This document shows positions 23,201 to 34,800 of a stretch of 64,000 bases of DNA, piece by piece. The notes beneath the pieces were generated by a model. It saw nothing but the letters and a program-made list of their open reading frames with translations, ran no database searches and had not been told where the DNA came from. Numbering within the stretch: the stretch's first letter is position 1; each line of letters starts with the position of its first letter. The DNA comes from Leuctra nigra (Eukaryota; Arthropoda; Insecta; Plecoptera; Leuctridae). The stretch covers positions 19,792,770-19,856,769 of the forward strand of contig OW203768.1 in assembly GCA_934045905.1 (NCBI GenBank), read 5' to 3'. Made by a program: the position numbers and the translations under genes.

Positions 23201-23967
23201 TTTGCTTATTGCCTCGTCTCATTTGGTTCTTGGTATAAGTTCGATCTATTATTTTATTCTCAATGTTGTGAGTTTTGGAGAGGACCTTACAGCGCCTGAG
23301 GGCAAATGCCAAAATACAATCGCCAATAAAATGCTGTATACACCTCAGAAACGTACATTTTCTTTGCTCCTCTATTGTTATGGGGTGAGGTGAAGATAGT
23401 GCCAGAAAAATAGCTAAAATTAGCGTGGAAAATAGGATTTCCAATTAAAAAATAGATTTTTTCGCTGCTGCGAATTCCGTGTCAAATGGACTATAGCTTG
23501 CATGTATCTGTTTGAAGATGTTCGAGGCGACGCAGCTGTACAACCGAGCCCTCTCCGACGAAGCCGAGTCCCGCGCTCATCTCCACCGCCAGCTCGAGGA
23601 CGAGATGAATGCCACTGAGATCGCCAACGCCCTCACCGGCGATCTCCTTGCCGACATGGAACGAATCACCCCCGCGGAAATACGCGCCCAACAACTCCTC
23701 CAGGCAGAGGAGCGGAAGATCGCGGCGGAAGAGGAGCGGAGCTTCCAGGAAGCGTGGACCAAACAGAACAGGATGGTGGCCCTGTGCGGGGAGCTGCAGG
23801 AGTTGGAGATCAAGGAGGAGCGGAGGAGGATCGGGGAGGAGGTGGCGATGGAGAACAGGAGGCTGGCGGAGAAACAGGCCGCGATGTGGCGGCATATGGA
23901 GAAGGAGGTCTACACCAATCAGCCGACGGCGGACTATCACAGCCAGTTCAATGCGTCCACAAGATAA
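20230..23967 (+). CDS. RIB43A-like microtubule inner protein (RIBC family)
   Basis: Exons 20230-20565, 22083-22313 and 23518-23967 (TAA); all junctions are phase 0 and the total is 338 aa. The start MLQLPEDGKLAAARERKR is followed by RKLRIFNRRSLVMGVDRDAL, matching the conserved RIB43A motif (FN-R-x(4)-GVD-x(2)-AL) near residues 33-50. The protein is almost wholly charged coiled coil and ends with EVYTNQPTADYHSQFNASTR, the hallmark C-terminus (YTNQPT-x-DY-x2-QFN) of the family. Known members line the inside of axonemal doublet microtubules, so expression in sperm and ciliated sensory neurons is expected. Exon 3's acceptor (tttgaag) is weak. A short stretch usually present after the first exon (DDDPRCG-like) is not found, so a small exon may have been missed. 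Convergent with RPAP1. Confidence 0.88.
20731..21355. mobile_element. MITE with 35-bp perfect inverted ends
   Basis: caccgcgtagagaacagcta (20731 onward) is matched over 35 bases by the complement ending cgcggtg at 21355. GAGCCATCA occurs on both sides, giving a 7-9-bp target duplication; the exact limit is ambiguous because of the terminal CA. A hAT-like origin is plausible. Inside the first RIB43A intron. Confidence 0.85.
21466..21854. mobile_element. hAT-type MITE, 389 bp
   Basis: The ends cagcggtcgccaacc and ggttggcgaccgctg are exact inverted repeats, of the CAG-x-GGT-x(3)-AACC type common in hAT elements; ctcgcggaccac occurs near both ends. Flanking 8-bp strings are only loosely similar, so it is older than the other hAT copies here. 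Confidence 0.78.
22691..23079. mobile_element. MITE with caatagaccaaaacagaa ends
   Basis: caatagaccaaaacagaaatt-type left end and aattctgttttggtctattg right end form a near-exact 20-bp inverted repeat. Located in the second RIB43A intron. Confidence 0.8.
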
Positions 23968-24546
23968 AAAAACAGCTCCGAATTTGTATAAATAATTTCA
24001 CGAAATTTATTATGCTTTTTGAAAATAAACAAGTTTGTTAACAATCTAATTCCAAGCATGAAAATGTTATGTTTGTAGTACTGTAGTTTGTTTGTACTGT
24101 ATGTAGTAATTTGATGGCTTCGAATTTGAGTTAAAAATGTAACTATCTGACATCTGTACCATTTGAGAGGGCGAATGCAATCTGCATAAAAAGACTCCAC
24201 ACTACAACAGACTTGAATATGAACTTTTTACATCTTAAAAAGCTGTAAAATTCCATAGTAACCTATGATATGGAGCATTTTTATGTAGATTCTATTCCTC
24301 TTCTCTCAAGGTACAAATAGGTAGTATTCTACATAGGTAGGGAGGTATTTGTTTTGCATCTTTTAGATGTGCTGTGTTTACAATTTCATGCCCAAATCGA
24401 AATTTTATCTGCAGAGGAATCTCAAGTATGCCCATAAATTATAAATACAAATTAAGTATAGTACATTAATTATAGAATTTATTTTAATAATTTGTAAAAA
24501 ATTCTGAATGTTTTCCAAGATCCTTGAAATTTTTTTGAAAATTTTG

Positions 24547-25714
24547 TAGGGTTGGGCGAACCTCATTTTTTTTTACGAACCGAACCTCGAACCGAACCTT
24601 TTCAAAAGTTTCGAAATTTTGAACCTTAAACGAACCGAACCTTTTTTTCAGAAAATGATGTTTTCCAGATAATGCAGTAAAGATAAGCGCGTAAGCACCA
24701 GTCACCATTCTCCCCCCTCCCTCTCGCAAGTCAAGTGGCTAGACACTTGAAAACAGCTGTTTGATGGGGTGTTTGTTTACGCAAATATTATTTCTATTTG
24801 TATACAGGGACATTGACATAATACCAAATATAATAGGAACAAAAACGCGAAATATACTGCTCGACATTTCAATACATTTCAGTATATTCCAATATTCTTC
24901 AAAAATTATCTCGCCAATCGTCAAACTGTTTTTTATTTTGCATTGGGTTACAATGAAGTTTGGAAAGCTCAAATATACACCATTATTTTTTAACTTATGC
25001 GTGATATCTTCCCTTCATTTAGATCGCGAATGGTGTTCTCAATGACCACTATTATATTTTATTCAATAACCATGAACATTGAACATACAATATCATATAA
25101 ATAAAATAAAATATGATGTCAAGTCATTTGCCATCTGATTACTTCTTACATAAATTGCGAGTTCACAGACCTTTCAACAGAAAAAAACAAAACAATCCTC
25201 CCTTATGCAGGCAAGGGTCAGGTTCAGGTACCTGCTGGCAAGCAGCTGCACTCTGCAGGACCCAAAAGTACACTCTGTTCCAAAAGTACAACACAGTTTA
25301 GATCGCAACAATCATTATTTCATTTTAATACTTCGAAAATTTTACTCAACAAGGAAATTACCTGGACTTCTAAACTGAAATCAATGCTACTTTTCTAGTT
25401 GGGACCAAATAGCACTTCGAATTGCGTCTTATGAAAAATTCGGTTCAAGATTTATTTTAACATGGAACACCCTATAGTGTGACAGGATTTGAGTTTACTT
25501 TGATTTATGATGATTTCGGCTTACAGGGGTTTGATTTACCCAGGTTTTACCATTTTACTGCACCACTAAAGACAAGAGGCCAACAGTGACAAGATATTGG
25601 TCGCATTGTTTGAATGAAAATTGCGGGAAAAAAAGGCGGGAGGTTCGAAAAAGGTTCGAAAACGAACCTAGCTAGCCGGTTCGGTTCGAAAACGAACCGG
25701 TTCGCCCAACCCTA
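24547..25714. mobile_element. hAT-type non-autonomous element, family 1 (1168 bp)
   Basis: Starts tagggttgggcgaacc and ends ggttcgcccaaccccta-like (ggttcgcccaaccct + a). AAATTTTG is duplicated exactly on both sides (24539-24546 and 25715-25722), the 8-bp duplication of hAT elements. Subterminal gaaccgaacc/ggttcggttc repeats are dense at both ends. No transposase frame. A related copy is at 49747-50572. Confidence 0.92.
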
Positions 25715-25845
25715 AAATTTTGCCTTGATACTCCGTTAGGTAGGAAGCGTAGCAGTAGCCCAGCTGGAAGTTCCCTTGTACATATGAATTGAAGTTTGCA
25801 ATCAACAAAATGTTTACTGTTTATTCTAGAAAATTAACTTATTAC

Positions 25846-25851
25846 TTTATT
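25846..25851 (-). terminator. polyadenylation signal of RPAP1
   Basis: AATAAA on the minus strand, immediately after the RPAP1 stop codon (TAA at 25854-25856). A second AATAAA lies about 26 bases further (25820-25825). Confidence 0.5.
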
Positions 25852-25853
25852 AA

Positions 25854-28800
25854 TTAAGCTGTTATGTCAAGTTTCGTTTGTGATTCATAATACGATGTAA
25901 GCGCACCCGCCAAACTCTGCAAAGATGAAATAAATCGAAATTCAGTACGTTATAATTTATAAACAATCTACTTTCCTTCACTCGTAGCGAGAGCACATGC
26001 ATGTACTTACAGTGTTGCTGACTGCAGTTAGACCCTCCTTGAGGCCAGTCTGTAGCTTGAGAAGACTTGCCTCCTGCTGAGGCTCGAAGAGAAGTGTGGC
26101 AACGTGGTGCAGAGCGACTTTGTAGAGGATTGGAGACCATCTGGCTGTCACTTGGCCTGAACAGGAAGAAACCAAGTGTGAGCAGTTGGTATTCAAGAGA
26201 GATGACTGAAAGCCACACAGGATTTTATGATCTTTGCATTCCATGCTAAAAAATCTTGCCAAGATCTTAGCAAAACATTTAAAAATTTTGGCAAGATCTT
26301 GTAACACTTTTAAGTAGGGATGTTCAACGATTTTTTTATTTAAATCGATTATTAATTCGATTTTCGTAAATTAAATCGATTAATAATCGAATTAAATCGT
26401 ATTGATATCATCATGTTCAGGGTGGTCATCATATCATCTTTTACGGCAATATTAACCTCAACAATGAAATGTGTCCGGGAAGTCATTCATGTTTACTTCA
26501 AATACGTTGTAATGTGCCGTAATTCATTTAATCATCACTGATAAATGGTTATGCGAATTAGAAATACACATTGAAACTTAGGAAAATACACACAAACATA
26601 AATTTATCACTAAAATATTACGCACACAAAGAAAAATGTGGACAGAATGAAGGCTGCCATTTTTGATGTTGTAAAATGCAACCATTTTCAAGGCGGCAAA
26701 TTCAAATTGATGTAATTCGATTATTTGTACTAACATCGAATAATCGTTTTGAATGTCATAATCGATTAATCGATTCGATTAAATCGTAATCGTGAACATC
26801 CCTACTTTTAAGAAGTTGGTGACTCTAATATTTTTTTAAAATTATTTGCAAGATCTTTTCAAAATTGCCAAGATCTTGCCAAATTAGTAGGGTTGGGATT
26901 CGATTTGAATTGCTAAATCGATGTCAAACTGAAAATTTCGACATCAAATCGAAATAATTTTGACATCGTAATAATGGTGACCCATTAAATTGGAACCAGC
27001 GGATAGATTATTATTTAATAATGGGCCACATCATGGCAACACTGCAGTTGCGTCTGCCCAAGGCCATGTTGCTAGCGCGAGAGATGTCCCTCCCACACCC
27101 CCATCGCGGCAACAAATGACAAGGAAATGATTGAAATAAAGTAATATTTTCATTTAAAATAACCTACAAGCATTTATTCATGTAAAGCTGGCAATATCTT
27201 GCTACTACTTGTAGAACAATCTTGCCAAAGTTAGCAACATGTCTAAATTGGCAAGATCTTGCCAAGATTTTTCAGCAGGGTTGGTGACATTGTTTCTCGT
27301 AAATCATTATCAGGATTTAAAAGTATTTGGAAATGAATGACAGGAGCTCTACAAGATAAGACATGGAATTTGAAAAGAGTCCATCTATTTAGATCCCATT
27401 CTCATTGACAAGTTATTTGCTGCTGCGCACGGTGAAAAATGTATTACTTACTAGTAAACTAATGAAAAGAAGAGGCAAAATGGTCGGTTTTAACAGATTA
27501 TCTCTAAATTGTACAGCAAATTGAGTGTTTTTGTAGGCAAAAGTTAGAACTACATTTTTCCCATCAAAGGCCAGGAAAAGGGAAAGAAGAGAGTGCTAGA
27601 AGAAAGTGGTGGTGTTTGTTTAGTACACATCCAAACAATGAGAGTACCTCAGATCTAATTCATCAACGTACCTCTGACGAGACATTGGAAGTATGTGGCC
27701 AGCATCTGCGCGTCCTGCTCGGCCGGATGAAGCAGGCATCGCAGAGGCAGCAGGAGCTCTGCCTCGGGCAGACTCGCTACTCTCAGGATGGCGGCGTGCT
27801 CGGACCACACCTGGCGACGGAACGAGATGTCTTGCGCTTGTTGCAGAGGAACGAGGAGGTACTGCGTGAAGCCGGCATCACCGTACGACACACCGGCATA
27901 CTGCTCCAGTAGCTGGGTGTAGCTGCGAGAATATCAGATAAGGTCATAATAATCCGTGGCAAGATATCATGATATCTTTGGAAATGTATGACGTGTACTT
28001 GGAAGTGCTTACAGATCATAGAAGGAGGAGAGCCCCGGGATTTCCGCTGAGAAATTGAACTTGGTCGGGTCTCGAAGCAGCTGCTGGAGGATCGCACGGA
28101 GGTACGCCTTGATTCTGACGTCCAGGAACAAGTCACTACCTGCGAACACGCAAACGCAGAAGTTTAAGAGGAGATAGAGGAAGAAACGTGAGGCCCAGCC
28201 AGACAGTTTTATGTAATAGGACCTTAGAATGCTGATGGGCAACCATTCCCTGACCCAATGTGAAGATTAAATTTAGGCGGTTGAGCTAACTTTTGAATTA
28301 AATTCAATTTCTCAATAATTTTGAAGTAGTGACTGATAAATCCGGTCCCGAATGACTAGTACTTGAGGGCTAAATGTATCTTTTGACTCTGATCAAATTA
28401 GCTAATAGCACAACACATAATGTTTTATGACAATCTTAAAAATGACTGCCTTGATGGTAGGTGAATTCAACATTACCCACAACCACAACTCACTTGCAAG
28501 GAAGACGGTGACGACCCGACAATATCTTGCGGTCAAGTCGACGCCGCCGTCAACGTCCCAGCATTCACCGATGAGAGCCCAGCCGAGGCAAACCGTCGCG
28601 ATCTCCACTTGTTCGCTGGTCGCGGATTCCCCCTTCGCCTTGGTGTCGTAGAGTTGAAGCAGAGGCAGGTAGCACCAATCAGAAGGAAGGGCAGGCTCGA
28701 AGGAGGAGACGGTGAGATTGTTTCGAAACAGAGGGTTCGTAGTGTCGTGATTGGGAGGGTTCAAGGTGTTGTGACGCGGTAGATTCAAGTGTTGTTCGTA

Positions 28801-31800
28801 TGCTTTGAAGATGCGTGGCAAACTGCAGAGGAAAGTATTTGTTATTCAATATTTTATTCTGTACAAGAATATAGGTAATGTGAAATATGGTTTTTACTGA
28901 TTCCCTCAGTTAGGTGAATGTTAATAAATACCAACTGCAATATATTTCACACATATGCGCACTCATCTGCTTATGAGAAATCCAAGTCGAATGAAGTTAG
29001 TCAGTTGTCAAACGTGGATGAAATTCATGGTCTTCTGACCCTATCTTCAAAAATCGGTAAGTTGCTAACGCAGCTTATATTGGAACACAGCCGCTGCAAT
29101 GTGAACTGCCTCGGTAGCTCAGCTGGTAGAGCATCTGACTGGATATCGGAAGGTCGTGGGTTCGTGTCCCACTCGAGGAAAATCTTTTCATATTGCAGTT
29201 GGTAGGTATTTTTATTAATATAGGTTATATACAAAAAAGATGAATGTGATTGATGGTACTAATTTTAAGAAGTAGGTTGTTTTGATTTACAAGTACACTC
29301 TATTTCACATGAATTTACTAATGAATTTCATGCAAAAACCTAGTAATTTATCACTTACTCTGTAAATGCTTCTCCAAGAAGCCTGTCCTTGTCACTCGCT
29401 ACTTCAGTTACAGTTGGCACTACTGACTCTTGGTTGATCGCATTGGCATTGAACACGATTTCTTGCAAGATATCTCGGATCAGTTGCTCCTCCCCAATCG
29501 GCAACAGTGACGCTAACTATAGGAAGACAAAAGAGTGAGTAAAACAATTCACCGACTCTAGTTCTCATATTTCAACATCAAAACCACCATCTTCTTCCAA
29601 CAATCTATTTTACGTAGTGTTGCAAACAGGTCCGGTAAATTTCCAAAGAATACTAAAAATAAAGACAAAATCAAACTGCTTAGCTGACCTCCTTTTAACT
29701 GTACTTACACAAAAGCCCATGGCTTATTTCAACGAAAAAACTCGCATAATCCTAGAATATTCGGAATCCAAGTCCATGCCAACGAGACATTCACTTGTAA
29801 TGCTGCATTCATGTACCTACCTCACAAGGTACATATAAAAGATTCACATAAATGAGCCCTACCTTCACAGCTAGCCGGTAGGAATTGAAGTTCTCTCCAT
29901 GCAAGTCCCTACAGATCCGAGCCAACAAGGCCAGCCTAGCCAGGAAGCAAGTCTCGAACAGCGTGAAGTAGTTGCTCGTGTGGGCGAACCTCCGTGTCGA
30001 TATCACCGACGAGATCAACTTCTTCATGCTCTTGTTCTGGAAGAACAGTCCGACACTCTGGAACAATCAAGACAACTTGTTAACACAGCACATGTTCAAG
30101 GTCAGACTAAATACATGCAAGAAGCTTAACTTACAAGGTCATTTAAGGTAACTTTGAAGGTCATTTTAACATCAAACAAGATTTCTCGACATGCAGTATG
30201 GCAATACAATACAGCATGCAAGTTTTTAAGGAACTGCATAGGTACTATTACTGTACTACCTACTACATAATATTCATTCCATTTAATCAAACTTGGAGAT
30301 TAAAAATTTCATTTGCTGAACTACCTACTCATTCAATTATTATTTTATGTGGACAGAAAGACCTCTGCTTCACTTCCTCCAATTCATAATAATGATTCTT
30401 CAATGAATTAACCATTTTTAATGATTCCGGTTCTTAGAAATTCATTCTGCACTTTCGATTTGCCACAAGACTAATTTAAAGTCTAGAAACTAGTTGAGGT
30501 AGGTTTCTCTAAGTAAGCTTTTGATAAGTTAAAATCTGTTGAAATGCATAAATAAATGGAAATTTTAATGTCAGTTCTACCTTCTTTCTTCATACATACA
30601 ATAGAATACAATGAATTACATAATGAATGATGAAGACTCTACACACGGAAGGAACAGCGTACCTCCGAGCCGAGCGCTCTGTTGAACTGATGTGCCGCTA
30701 GGAAGTAGCTGGTGAGTGCCGACACTGTCAGCAAGCTGGAGTCGGGTGTCAGCAGGGGCAGCAGTGTGCCGTGTCGAGGCAGGCAGCCGAGAGAAGGCAG
30801 GCAGTCGGGATCTCGCTTCACAGCGGGTTGGCCAGTCGCAAGGAGATTAGACGAATCACTGCAAACAATCACAAGTTGGCAGTGATACTAGAAGAATATT
30901 TTTAAGCGAGAATTACAATTGTCCTTGAGTGGTCACTTTGAGCAAAATTTACAGATTGGTTGAAAATGAGCTGCTTGTCTACCAACTAAAAATTTTGAAA
31001 GGATATTGGGAACAATATTTTATTGGATATAACTTACTTTCAGTCAAATCATTCAAGAACTTGAAGAGTTATTGATATGTTTTTATTATTTTGTGTATGT
31101 CAAATTTGTTTCATCATAAAAGTGTTATGCATCACACTTTGATCACTTACAAATCATGAGAATTATCTCGACAGCTGTCTCCAAGGTATATAGAGCAGTC
31201 ACTCCACGACAGCGTTATTATTATGCAACTAGAGGGTCCCGTCATGTATAACATGACCAATGCGCACCAGTGAGGTATGCATAAATATTAAATATAAAAA
31301 GACAGCAATATTTGTCAGCAGATTGTGCGTCGTTAATACACACGTAACGTAATTAACAGACCAAATGCCCAACAAAATACGTAAATGAGGTACGAAGGAA
31401 GGCAATTTAATCATACCTATTATGGTAAATCAATTACATAAGTCTTCAAATGTAAACCATGACCATGAGTATTAGTAAGAAAATTAAGAAAATGTATAGT
31501 GTCATAATGCGCCGTTAAAATATAGGTGAAGTTGATATCGTGACCCGATACACACGACACATTCTTTATTTGTGATACCAATTCATAGTTTGCACGTGAC
31601 ATCATCTCATTGTTGAGAGGCCATATTGCTGTAACGTGTCAGAACGGCTGTCAATCTGCGTTTCGGTATTGTGGTGATATAATGGTTACCTGTGCAATAA
31701 ACTGCAGAAGAAATTCTTATGGGTATAAAACCACCTCATATACCAAATATCTTTGATTAACCGCTTATAATTAGCATTAATCGACTTGACATCTGTAAAA

Positions 31801-34800
31801 TGGTAGAAATTTACTTTTTTACATTGTTGATGAAAAACAAATGAAGCTCGTGCAAACTATGAATGCATGGTGAGCTTCATTATATCCGTTTCTCTGAGGT
31901 CAGAGGTAGGTATAAGAGCGGAAGGTCATATGTTTTGGATTCCTCAGTGCACACTTTTGGAATGGTAATCAAGCTCTATAAGTACCTACCATTGGACTGA
32001 TGTTAACAAATACAGTTATATTGAAGTATAGGTACCCTTACAGAAGGCCCATGTCACCATTACAAATATGATTGGATGAAGAATTCAGCTCAGAATTACT
32101 GGTTATTGAGATCACTTTAAGAATCATTAAAATTGACTTCCGCCCATCTGCCTCTAAGGTACCTATCAGTATGCAATGTAAAAATTTAAGCATTGATGTT
32201 TAAAACATTATACCAACAGTAACTTGACGTCGTTTACATGACTCAATACACACCACTCTTAGTAAATAAGAAACGAAGGAAAATTATTTCCCAAGAAAAT
32301 GTATAATATAACTCCATCGACTTTGGTTTGATCATGTTCACGGCCTACGAAATTCAGAGCAAGAGAAAATAAGAAAAATAACATTTGAAGTTTCTTGCCG
32401 AGATGACGTTTTTAATGTCATGTGCTGGTTTAGACCGTATTAGTATCTTATTATGATTTTATTATAATTACAAAAGGATAAGGTGCTCGTCTTAGGTGAG
32501 TTTCGGTTATTAATTTATTCACAAAAGGCAGAAGATGTAATTTTAGACATGATGGCAATAAAACGCCTCTATCTTAGTTATAGTTTTCAATAAATACCAA
32601 TGTCAAATCGAAGCGCGCAACCGTTCCTGACATACACACACACAGACAGACAGAACTGGGTAACTATAAGTAAGATACAAAGGCTCGATTATCTATGTGC
32701 TACAAAGATTGTTTTCATAGGATTTTAAAGACTGAATTACATTTTTAGGCCACACAACAGAATTTAATAGTATCAGCATTGAAGTTTGCATAACGCTGTC
32801 TCAAGGTCATCCAAGTGCTCACCACACTCTGTCAAGGAGCCTGCTGAGGGTCGCACCGGGTACGAGCAGCGGTTGCACGGCACGCTGGTCGAACGACTTG
32901 ATCCAGTCGAGCAGTTCCACCACGTCCTCGAAGCTCAACCGCGTGTGATGTGTCGTGCACAGCATGGTCGCGTACTGAATCGACGCGGACAATAGGCGAC
33001 TCGCGGAGTACTGGAAGAAGCAAGGAGATAAGTATGATTGAACGAGCGTCTCCTTTTGGCTTCTTATGGCACGGACCTCTGTTTTTTTTGGTGTTTTTTT
33101 TCTGTTACTGGAGCAATACATGTCACAGTTTTCATCCGATCGAGCTGAAATTTTGCACACATGTATGGACCATCTCTGGGCGTTGCAGACCCTAATTTTT
33201 TTTAAATTCGTTCATTGGTACAAATTTTGAACCAAAATTTTGAGTTTTGAAAAAATTATCTTCCGATTGGTTGGTTTGATCAATTTGAAACTTTGCCAAG
33301 TCATTGCAAACAACATTGTCTCAAATCTTACAAAGTTTCAGCCAAATCCTTTAATTGGTTGTAACGAATCATTATTAGTTAGATACTGACTTGATTATAT
33401 TTGCTACATTCTTTTCCATGCGTATCCGTAGTCTCAGGTATTGTTCCTGATATCCCGTCTGTGTCATTGTGTTGACCACCTACCCTGCGTATCCGTAGTC
33501 TCAGGTATTGTTCCTGATATCCCGTCTGTGTCATTGTGTTGACCACCTACCCTGCGTATCCGTAGTCTCAGGTATTGTTCCTGATATCCCGTCTGTGTCA
33601 TTGTGTTGACCACCTACCCTGCGTATCCGTAGTCTCAGGTATTGTTCCTGATATCCCGTCTGTGTCATTGTGTTGACCACCTACCCTGCGGCAGTCGCAG
33701 CTACCCTTCTACATGCGGGCATGCCAGGTAGCTGCCGGTGGATTGTTTGGTTTTAGGTGTTGTACATTTCGGTGCTCGCTCATCAACGCGATTCTCAGAG
33801 CGTTTTCCTAGTATGTACACTTCTTGGGTAAGAGTGTAAACTCTCATTAACCAATATTAAAATACCAATACTAAAATAATAACACTCCATTTCTTGGTTC
33901 CAAAGGTTAGATTTACTAGGACCTAGGACTCCTAAGCTACCTGGCCAGAAATGGCTCTTGTATTCATCTTTCTTCTCCTCAAGCTTCTCCTTGTTTACCC
34001 ACTACCTCTCAACTATTTCTTCCCACTTCTCCAATCTCTCTCGCACATTCACTGCTACCAACTCTCTCCACTTCTCCCTCAGTCTTCCCACTCTCCTTCT
34101 ATCACTACTTACAATTGGAAACTCCAAACGTGGTAATTTCTCTCTTGGCATCCTCTTCGTGTAGCCTACCCCCCATATCCGCTTTCACTCCAATTTGAAT
34201 GTCACGTCTCTACTTTCAAGTTCATTCCATCTTTTGCACTCCAATACCAAAATGTTCAAATACAAAAAAATAGGGTTTATTGTCCATTTGGTATATTGCT
34301 ATGGCAACTCACCGACACATCTCCGAGCTCTTGCGCTTGGATCAGCCACTTGGGAACCGCCACCCTGCACAGCTCCGTCATATCCTTCACGTGCCTGGCC
34401 ACCAGCACGTTGGCGATGGTTTCCTTGAGACACGCCGCGCGCTGCCACGTCAACGTCAGCTCCTGGTGGTGTGCCGTGGTCACCGTGGTGACGAGCAGCG
34501 AGATCAGAGCGGCTGCGTGGTCAAGGTCGAACGAGGGGGAGGAGATGTTGGTGTGGGCCAGATGGTGGCGCAGCAGCGGGACAAGGATCGGCTGCAGTTG
34601 GCTGGGAAGAGCAGAGATTTACGTTAGATTGAGACTTTTACATCAAGATAACTGGCAAGGAAGTTCAAGATCATCCTTAAATTGTAGACAATCCTATCCA
34701 TAAAGAGCACATATTTTAAGTTGAAAAGACCAGATACAATACAATTAAGCAAGGAAGATGAGTGAAAAAAATTTATTTTAAAATGTATTATTAAATTTTT

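Larger units (their letters stand above)
23968..25853. other. convergent intergenic region between RIB43A and RPAP1
   Basis: Holds both 3' flanks and one hAT-type element (24547-25714). Possible plus-strand polyadenylation signal (gaaaataaac) near 24020. No other gene seen. Confidence 0.6.

Noticed and set aside
23491..24041. Alternative frames over the last RIB43A exon
   Set aside because: The 23518-23967 frame carries the family-specific C-terminus; the others are arginine- or glycine-rich shadows.
24484..25301. Short open frames within the hAT-type element
   Set aside because: None longer than 94 codons and none with transposase motifs.
29108..29179. Functional tRNA-Ser(GGA)
   Set aside because: It lacks the long variable arm of serine tRNAs and has T in place of A58, with a mismatched first acceptor pair.
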